Shown here: positions 13,208-21,241 of the stretch, in pieces | Numbering within the stretch: position 1 is the first letter of the stretch | How the letters are laid out: each line of letters opens with the position of its first letter | Virus record (IMG/VR): IMGVR_UViG_3300048839_001866 | Coordinates: 1 to 21,241 of that record | Reading direction: 5' to 3' (one strand) | DNA from: a virus | DNA length: 21,241 nucleotides | Program-made: the position numbers and the translations under genes | The notes under the pieces: generated by a model | The model's input: only the letters and a program-made list of their open reading frames with translations | What the model was told of the DNA's origin: nothing | Database searches by the model: none

Positions 13208-14866
13208 GCATAGAGACTGGCTTCACCCAGGCTAGCTTTGCCTTGCGCAGCCGCAATCCGGACGTGTTGACCTGCATCGCGAACCTGTCGAACGACGAGG
13301 TCTTCACGCCACCCGAATTCGCCAACCGCATGCTCGACACGCTGGCCGAGGCGTGGGCGACCGGCCATGACGGCGCGAATATCTGGACCGACAAGACGGT
13401 GACGTTCCTCGATCCCTTCACCAAATCGGGCGTGTTCCTGCGGGAGATCACCAGCCGCCTGACCGCGGGGCTGGCGGCCGAAATTCCCCATCTTCGGGAA
13501 CGCGTTGATCATATCTTGACCAAGCAGGTCTTCGGCATCGGCATCACCCAGTTGACCAGCCTGCTGGCGCGGCGCAGCCTCTATTGCTCAAAACACGCGA
13601 ATGGCGAACATTCGATTGCCATGAGTTTTGAGAGTGACGCCGGCAACATTTGGTTCGAGCGCACCGAACATACGTGGATTGACGGCAAATGCAAGTATTG
13701 CGGCGCCAGCCAAACATCGCTCGACCGCGGCGAGGGGTTCGAAACCCATGCTTACTCATTTATTCATACCGACAACATCAAGACTCGGATCGCCGAGCTA
13801 TTTGGAGGCAACATGCATTTCGACGTGATCATTGGCAACCCGCCATATCAGTTAGAGACTGATGGACACGGCAAGCAAGCGCGCCCCATTTATCACCAGT
13901 TCGTCCAACAGGCTAAAGCTCTCGAACCGCGCTATCTCTCGATGATTATTCCCGCGCGCTGGTTTTCTGGCGGCATGGGATTAGATGAGTTCCGCGAGAG
14001 TATGCTTTCCGACAACCGATTGCGCGAAATCAATGACTATCTTACCGCTTCGGATGTATTCCCTGGTGTTGGACTGAAGGGAGGTGTGTGCTACTTCCTT
14101 TGGGATAGGGACAACCCTGGGGAGTGCCGCGTCACCACGCGGTTCAAGGATTGGCCCGCCTCCACCGCCATACGTCCGTTACTTGAAGAAGGCGCTGATG
14201 TTTTCATCCGCTTCAATGAAGGGCTGTCGATTCTCAAGAAGGTCGTAGCTGTTGAGACTGGGAAATCCCAGTCCCTTTCGCTCCCGGAAAGCAAACGATT
14301 CGACCGACTGGTCAGTTCAATCGGCGCCTTTGGCCTTGAAAGTACATTCAAGGGTAAAGAAAAGAAATCTGCCGATGATGACCTGAAGGTCTATCGAAAT
14401 GGCGGCATTGGATTTATCGCAAGATCAAAGGTGTTGAAAGAACGAAACGTTTTCGATAACTGGAAAATATTCATTGGCCGTGCCGCCCCAGGCACTGGAA
14501 ACAAAGATACATACCCCCACCGCATCATCAGCACCCCCTTCATCGGTGAGCCGGGCAGCATTTCATCGTGGACGTATATGTATATCGGTCCGTTCAATTC
14601 GAAGAACGAAGCCGAAAGTGCTTTGTCGTATCTAACTTGCAGGCTGACGCGTTTTTTGATTCTGCTGCACAAGCCCTCGCAGGACACGACGCGCAAGGTC
14701 TATACATTCGTTCCCAAGCAAGATTGGGAAAATAAATGGACAGATGCGGACCTTTATAAAAAATACGCCCTTACCGCTGAGGAAATAGCGTTCATTGAAA
14801 AAATCGTTCGCCCGATGGATTTGACCAGCGACTTGTTCGGTGACGTCTCCGTGGATGATGGCGACG

Positions 14867-14874
<8 letters not shown>
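13204..14874 (+). CDS. Eco57I-type adenine methyltransferase subunit with NPPY and degenerate motif I, 556 aa
   Basis: Resembles Eco57I-like restriction-modification methylases. A motif-X-like DEVFTPPEFANRML lies at 31-44. Motif I is degenerate: FLDPFTKSGVFL (68-79) replaces the usual DPACGSGxFL. Catalytic motif IV is intact, FDVIIGNPPYQ (206-216). Between them is a probable zinc-binding insert with C128 and CKYC (163-166). Downstream, YLSMIIPARWFSGGMGLDEFRESML and FPGVGLKGGVCYFLWDR are typical of this family. The rest (about 300-530) would hold the target-recognition domain, ending in an acidic tail. It overlaps the upstream gene by 4 bp and the helicase gene by 8 bp. Much of this gene is visibly AT-richer than its neighbours. 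It probably supplies the catalytic motif to a complex with the preceding protein. Confidence 0.82.
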
Positions 14875-17407
<2,533 letters not shown>

Positions 17408-17502
17408 TCTTTTTGGCCTCTGCGAAAAGCCCCAGTTCCTCGCCAATCTTTCCCAAACTCTCCGAATAGCCAGGGAATCCGCCGCCTCCGATAATCGGGG
17501 GC
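17408..17502. other. Right edge of the cargo with a palindrome next to the portal start
   Basis: These 95 bp hold no gene. CCGAT (17488-17492) and ATCGG (17494-17498) are inverted around a single A. With one T-G wobble at 17487/17499 the pairing extends to about 17485-17501, ending one base before the portal ATG. The portal lacks a clear Shine-Dalgarno at normal spacing. The palindrome may be an operator or a scar of the cargo junction. No terminator was found for the cargo operon, so it may read into the head genes. Confidence 0.35.
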
Positions 17503-18894
17503 ATGTGGAAATCCCTTCTCCGCGCCGTTGGCCTCGACCGCCGCCGCTCGTTTGACGCGGCCGGCGGTGGTCGCCGTTGGGACGGCGCCCGCACCGTGGA
17601 CGGCCTCAACTCCTCGATCCAGGCCGGCGCCACCACGGCGGCGCGCCGCGCTGGCTGGTACGCCCGCAACAATCCCTGGGTGTCGGCGGCGGTGCAGTCG
17701 CTGGCCGCCAACGCGGTGGGGGCCGGCATCAAGCCGCGCTCGCGCCATCCCGACGCCAAGATCCGCGACACCCTGCATTCCCTGTGGGACCGCTGGACGG
17801 ATCGGGCCGATGCCGCCGGCCTCACCGATTTCTATGGCCTCCAGGCCCTGGCCTTCCGCGCCATGGTCGAGAGCGGCGAAAGCTTCGCCCGCCTGCGCGT
17901 CGCCGAGGATGTGTCCCCGCTGCCGCTCGCCATCGACCTGCTCGACCGCGAGCAGGTGCCGCTGGACCTGCACCGCGACATCGGCGGCGGCGCCCGCATC
18001 CGGGCCGGCATCGAGTTCGACGCCAATGGCCGCCGCGTCGCCTTTCACTGCTATGCCCATCGCCCCGGCGATGCCCTGGCGCCGCTGTCGCTGGACACCG
18101 TGCGCCTGCCGGCCGGCGACGTGGCCCATCTGTTCCAGCCGCTGGCGCCGGGGCAGGTGCGCGGCATCACCTGGCTGGCCCCGGTGCTGCTGCGCGTCCA
18201 CGAACTCGACCAGTACGAGGACGCGGCGCTGGTCAAGGCCAAGGTCGCCGCCCTGTTCACCGGCTTCATCCGCGATCCCGACGGCACGGTGGCCGGCTTC
18301 AACGACGGCAGCGGCGTCGGCGGTGTCCTCCAGGTGGGCATGGAACCGGGCAGCCTGATTCCGCTGCCGCCCGGCGCCGACATCCAGTTTTCCGACCCGG
18401 CCGATCCCGGCGATTACGGTGCCTATACCAAGACCCACATCCGAGCCATCGCCAGCGGCCTCGGGCTTCCCTACGAACTGGTCTCGGGCGACCTGGAGGG
18501 CGTCACCTATTCCAGCATCCGCGCCGGACTGGTGGAATTCCGCCGCCGCATCGAGCAGGTCCAGCACTCGGTGCTGGTGCATCAGTTCTGCCGCCCGGTG
18601 TGGGAGCGGTTCGTCCGCCTCGCCGTGCTGGCTGGCCATCTGCCCGCCGCCGGATTCGACCGCGATCCGTCCGCCTTCCTCGCCTGCGACTGGCTGCCGC
18701 CGAAATGGGACTGGGTCGATCCGCTGAAGGATGCGCGGGCTGAGATCGAGCAGATCAACGCCGGTCTCAAGAGCCGAGGCATGAGCATCGCCGAACGCGG
18801 CTACGACGCCGAGGACGTGGACGCCGCCATCGCCGCCGACCGCGAGCGGGAGAAGCGCCTCGGCCTGAATATGGAGGCAGCGCCCAATGCCTGA
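17503..18894 (+). CDS. Phage portal protein, lambda gpB family, 463 aa
   Basis: Forms the dodecameric ring at the head vertex through which DNA enters and leaves. The N-terminal WDGARTVDGLNSSIQAGATTAARRAGWYARNNPWVSAAVQSLAANAVGAGIKPR (about 27-80) is the family signature. Central segments include SGESFARLRV and LLDREQVPLDL. The C-terminal part shows FSDPADPGDYGAYTKTHIRAIASGLGLPYELVSGDLEGVTYSSIRAGLVEFRRRIEQ (about 288-350), the most conserved part of lambda-type portals. Length is slightly short but normal for the family. The start ATG 17503 follows a palindrome and lacks a strong ribosome site. The stop overlaps the protease/capsid gene by 8 bp, indicating coupled expression. Confidence 0.93.
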   Translation: MWKSLLRAVGLDRRRSFDAAGGGRRWDGARTVDGLNSSIQAGATTAARRAGWYARNNPWVSAAVQSLAANAVGAGIKPRSRHPDAKIRDTLHSLWDRWTDRADAAGLTDFYGLQALAFRAMVESGESFARLRVAEDVSPLPLAIDLLDREQVPLDLHRDIGGGARIRAGIEFDANGRRVAFHCYAHRPGDALAPLSLDTVRLPAGDVAHLFQPLAPGQVRGITWLAPVLLRVHELDQYEDAALVKAKVAALFTGFIRDPDGTVAGFNDGSGVGGVLQVGMEPGSLIPLPPGADIQFSDPADPGDYGAYTKTHIRAIASGLGLPYELVSGDLEGVTYSSIRAGLVEFRRRIEQVQHSVLVHQFCRPVWERFVRLAVLAGHLPAAGFDRDPSAFLACDWLPPKWDWVDPLKDARAEIEQINAGLKSRGMSIAERGYDAEDVDAAIAADREREKRLGLNMEAAPNA

Positions 18895-20686
18895 CCTGAT
18901 CACCCGTCGCGCCCCCCTGGCCCCGGCCAGCATCGACGCCCAGGCCCGCACCGTCGAGGTGGTGTGGAGCACCGGGGCCGGTGTCCGCCGCCGCGACCTC
19001 TCCGGCCCCTACGAGGAGCGGCTGTCGCTGGCCCCCGATTCGGTGGACCTGTCGCGGCTGATCGGCGCCTCGGTCCTGGATGCTCACCGCCAGGACGCGG
19101 TGCGCGACGTGCTGGGCACCGTGCGCGAGGCATCCGTCGATGGAAGCCAGGGTGTTGCCCTGGTGCAGTTCTCGGCCCGCCCCGAGGTGGAACCGGTTTG
19201 GCAGGACGTGGTGAGCGGCATCCTGCGCCACATCTCGGTCGGCTACACCGTCGAGCAATGGGCCGAGAGCCTGGACAAAGGCGTCCGGGTACTGACCGCC
19301 ACCCGCTGGACGCCCATCGAAATTTCCCTGGTCCCGACGCCGGCCGATCCCGGCGCCCACATCCGCATGGAGGAGAGAATGCCCGAAGCCGCAACCACCA
19401 TCCCCGAAGGCGATGGAGTCCACACCCGCGCCGCCATCAATGCCGAAATCCGCTCCGTCGCCCGCGTTGCTGGGCTGGGGCAAGATTTCGTCGATGGCCT
19501 GATCGACCGTGACGCCAGCGCCGACGAGGCCCGCCGCGCCGCCTTCGCCGAACTGGCCCAGCGCAGCAGCCCGACGATCCGCACCGAGCAGCCCCGCGTC
19601 GAGCACGTCGCCAGCCATGACGATCCCGACGCCCGCGCCCGCCAGATGGGCGAGGCGCTCTATGCCCGCATCAATCCGGCCCATACCTTGTCGGAACCGG
19701 CGCGCCGCTACGCCTATTCCACCTGCGCCGAGATGGCCCGTGAACTGCTCACCCTGCGCGGCCACGCCGTCACCGGCCTGTCGCCCGCCACCATCGTGAC
19801 GCGGGCGCTGCACACCACCAGCGATTTCGGCATCATCCTGGGCGACACGGTGGGGCGCACCCTGCGCGCCGCCTATCAGGCCGCGCCCTCGGGCATCCGC
19901 CAGTTGGGCCGCCAGACCACGGCGCGGGACTTCCGCGCCGTCAACAAGATCATGCTGGGCGAGGCGCCCTTGCTGGAAAAGCTGGGCGAGCACGGCGAGA
20001 TCAAGGCCGGCACCATGGCCGAGGCCCGCGAGGCGTACAAGATCGAGACCTGGGCGCGCAAGATCGGCATCACCCGCCAGGTGATCGTCAACGACGACCT
20101 CGGCGCCTTCTCCGACCTTGCGCGGCGCATGGGTCAGGGGGCGGCGGAGACCGAGGCCCGCGTGCTGGTGGACCTGGTGGAGGCCAATTCCGGCAATGGG
20201 CCGAAGCTGTCCGATGGCAAGCCGCTGTTCCATGCCGACCATGGCAACAAGGCTGGATCGGGCGCGGTGATCTCCGACACCACCCTGTCGGCGGCCCGGC
20301 TCAGCTTGCGTACCCAGAAGGGTATCGAAGATCGCATCATCCGGGTGACGCCCAAATACCTGCTGGTGCCGCCAACGCTGGAGACCGAGGCCGAACGCTG
20401 GCTGTCCTCGGTGGCGGCGGCCAAGGCGGCCGACGTCAATCCCTTCGCCGGCTCGCTGACCATGGTGGTCGAGCCGCGCCTGTCCTCTGCCTCCCGGTGG
20501 TACGTCACCGCCGACCCGGCCGAGATCGACGGCCTGGAATTCGCCTATCTGGCCGGCGGCGAAGGCCCGCAGGTGGAATCGAAATCGGGCTGGGACGTGG
20601 ACGGCGTCGAGATCCGGGTGATCCTCGACTTCGGCGCCGGCTTCGTCGATCACCGCGGCTGGTACGCCAATGTGGGGGCCGCGTGA
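18887..20686 (+). CDS. Prohead protease/major capsid protein fusion, 599 aa
   Basis: One polypeptide joins the head maturation protease to the HK97-fold capsid protein. The protease part (about 1-165) opens ITRRAPLAPASIDAQARTVEVVWSTGA. It contains LDAHRQD with the probable catalytic H67, and HISVGY with the probable nucleophile S117, then WTPIEISLVPTPADPGAHIRM. A charged linker or scaffold-like region follows (about 166-290). The capsid part begins near 300 (ALHTTSDFGIILGDTVGRTLRAAYQAA) and includes RQVIVNDDLGAFSDLARRMGQGAAETEARVLVDLV and GKPLFHADHGN, which are typical of this capsid family. Self-cleavage would release the mature capsid protein. Such fusions are known in Mu-like and lambda-like prophages. 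It overlaps the next start by one base. Confidence 0.9.
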   Translation: MPDLITRRAPLAPASIDAQARTVEVVWSTGAGVRRRDLSGPYEERLSLAPDSVDLSRLIGASVLDAHRQDAVRDVLGTVREASVDGSQGVALVQFSARPEVEPVWQDVVSGILRHISVGYTVEQWAESLDKGVRVLTATRWTPIEISLVPTPADPGAHIRMEERMPEAATTIPEGDGVHTRAAINAEIRSVARVAGLGQDFVDGLIDRDASADEARRAAFAELAQRSSPTIRTEQPRVEHVASHDDPDARARQMGEALYARINPAHTLSEPARRYAYSTCAEMARELLTLRGHAVTGLSPATIVTRALHTTSDFGIILGDTVGRTLRAAYQAAPSGIRQLGRQTTARDFRAVNKIMLGEAPLLEKLGEHGEIKAGTMAEAREAYKIETWARKIGITRQVIVNDDLGAFSDLARRMGQGAAETEARVLVDLVEANSGNGPKLSDGKPLFHADHGNKAGSGAVISDTTLSAARLSLRTQKGIEDRIIRVTPKYLLVPPTLETEAERWLSSVAAAKAADVNPFAGSLTMVVEPRLSSASRWYVTADPAEIDGLEFAYLAGGEGPQVESKSGWDVDGVEIRVILDFGAGFVDHRGWYANVGAA

Positions 20687-20892
20687 TGGCCGCCCCCGAC
20701 CAGCTGCTGGCCTGGCGGGAAGCGCTGCTGCGCGCCCGCTATGCCGGCACCCGCACGGTGGAATGCGACGGGCGCAAGGTCGAGTACCGCTCGGACTCCG
20801 AGATGGCCTCGGCCCTGGCCGATCTCGAGCGCCGCCTCGGCACCAGCACCCGCGTCACCCAGGTGCGGATCAATTCCAGCAAGGGAGTATGA
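20686..20892 (+). CDS. gpW-like head-tail joining protein, 68 aa
   Basis: The sequence QLLAWREALLRARYAGTRTVECDGRKVEYRSDSEMASALADLERRL fits the gpW-type fold: two helices flanking a short beta hairpin (RTVECDGRKVEYR). gpW binds at the portal after packaging so that a tail can attach. The length of 68 aa matches lambda gpW. It starts in a TGATG overlap with the capsid stop and is followed four bases later by the next gene. In lambda the W gene lies between terminase and portal. Here it follows the capsid gene, an order also seen in other lambda-like prophages. Confidence 0.78.
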   Translation: MAAPDQLLAWREALLRARYAGTRTVECDGRKVEYRSDSEMASALADLERRLGTSTRVTQVRINSSKGV

Positions 20893-20896
20893 GAGC

Positions 20897-21241
20897 ATGA
20901 AGAACTTCATCCAGTCCGGCCATATGATCACCGTGCCGGCCCCGCCCGGCGGCATCGCCTCGGGCCAGGGCATGATCGTCGGTGGGCTGTTCGGCATTGC
21001 CGCCACCACGGCATCGGAAGGCAGCACCGTCGAGATCGCCACCACCGGCGTCTACGACCTGCCGAAAGCCCCGGCGACCGTGCTGGCGCTGGGCGACCGG
21101 GTGGCGTGGGACGATGCAGCCAAGGTCATCGCCCCGCCCGCGACCGGACTGTATCCGGTCGGGATCGCCGTCACCACCGCTGGCAATGGCGTCAGCACCG
21201 TGCGGGTGCGGCTGGACGGGGTGGCGACGGTCGCTGCGTAA
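20897..21241 (+). CDS. DUF2190-family phage head protein, 114 aa
   Basis: The protein opens MKNFIQSGHMITVPAPPGGIASGQGMIVGGLFGIAATTASEGSTVEIATTGVYDLPKA and ends with a beta-rich part (LALGDRVAWDDAAKVIAPPATGLYPVGIAVTTAGNG...). This is the pattern of DUF2190 proteins found beside capsid genes in many prophages, where they are thought to decorate or stabilise the head. The beta-strand-rich, glycine-rich composition and position support that, but the role here is inferred. AAGGGAG (20881-20887) precedes the ATG by 9 bases. The stop codon is the last three bases of the window. Confidence 0.78.
   Translation: MKNFIQSGHMITVPAPPGGIASGQGMIVGGLFGIAATTASEGSTVEIATTGVYDLPKAPATVLALGDRVAWDDAAKVIAPPATGLYPVGIAVTTAGNGVSTVRVRLDGVATVAA

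Overview
The window is GC-rich DNA, apart from part of one gene (about 13550-14870), and every supported gene is on the + strand. Codon use and gene types suggest an alphaproteobacterium, perhaps a Rhodospirillales member of the Magnetospirillum type; that assignment is an inference. The DNA is almost wholly mobile. It holds the right end of one integrative element (1 to about 3429) abutting the left part of an HK97-type, lambda-like prophage (about 3382 to beyond the window end).

Left element: an unknown 107-aa protein, a DEDDh exonuclease behind a leader packed with inverted repeats, a small single-pass membrane protein, and a large serine recombinase. The last codons of the recombinase lie inside a 3' fragment of a tRNA-Met(CAT) gene read in antisense. 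That fragment (3382-3429) lacks its 5' half and is best read as an attachment-site remnant.

Prophage early part: a tyrosine integrase leads inward from the att site, followed by an unknown 261-aa gene and an intrinsic terminator. Next come two small winged-helix-like DNA-binding proteins, a small unknown protein and a PrimPol/PriCT/ATPase replication protein, all nearly touching. Immediately after this replication gene lies a 172-bp imperfect palindrome whose arms all share one centre and whose ends carry four copies of TTGGTGGGT. It is a good candidate replication origin. The gap before the small terminase is a candidate cos region.

Packaging and head part: a Nu1-like small terminase and a GpA-type large terminase, then a 5.7-kb cargo insert, then a lambda-type portal, a protease/major-capsid fusion, a gpW-like head-tail joining protein and a DUF2190-type protein. 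Tail genes and the right att site must lie beyond 21241.

Cargo (about 11800-17502): a promoter overlapped by a perfect palindrome drives what looks like one five-gene operon. It contains a ParD/ParE-type toxin-antitoxin pair, two adenine-methyltransferase-like proteins and a GIY-YIG nuclease/SF2 helicase fusion. The first methyltransferase-like protein has the SAM-binding motif but no NPPY. The second has NPPY but a degenerate SAM motif. This looks like a restriction system with a methyltransferase split across two complementary subunits, tied to an addiction module and carried inside the phage morphogenesis cluster. It is the most interesting part of the window.
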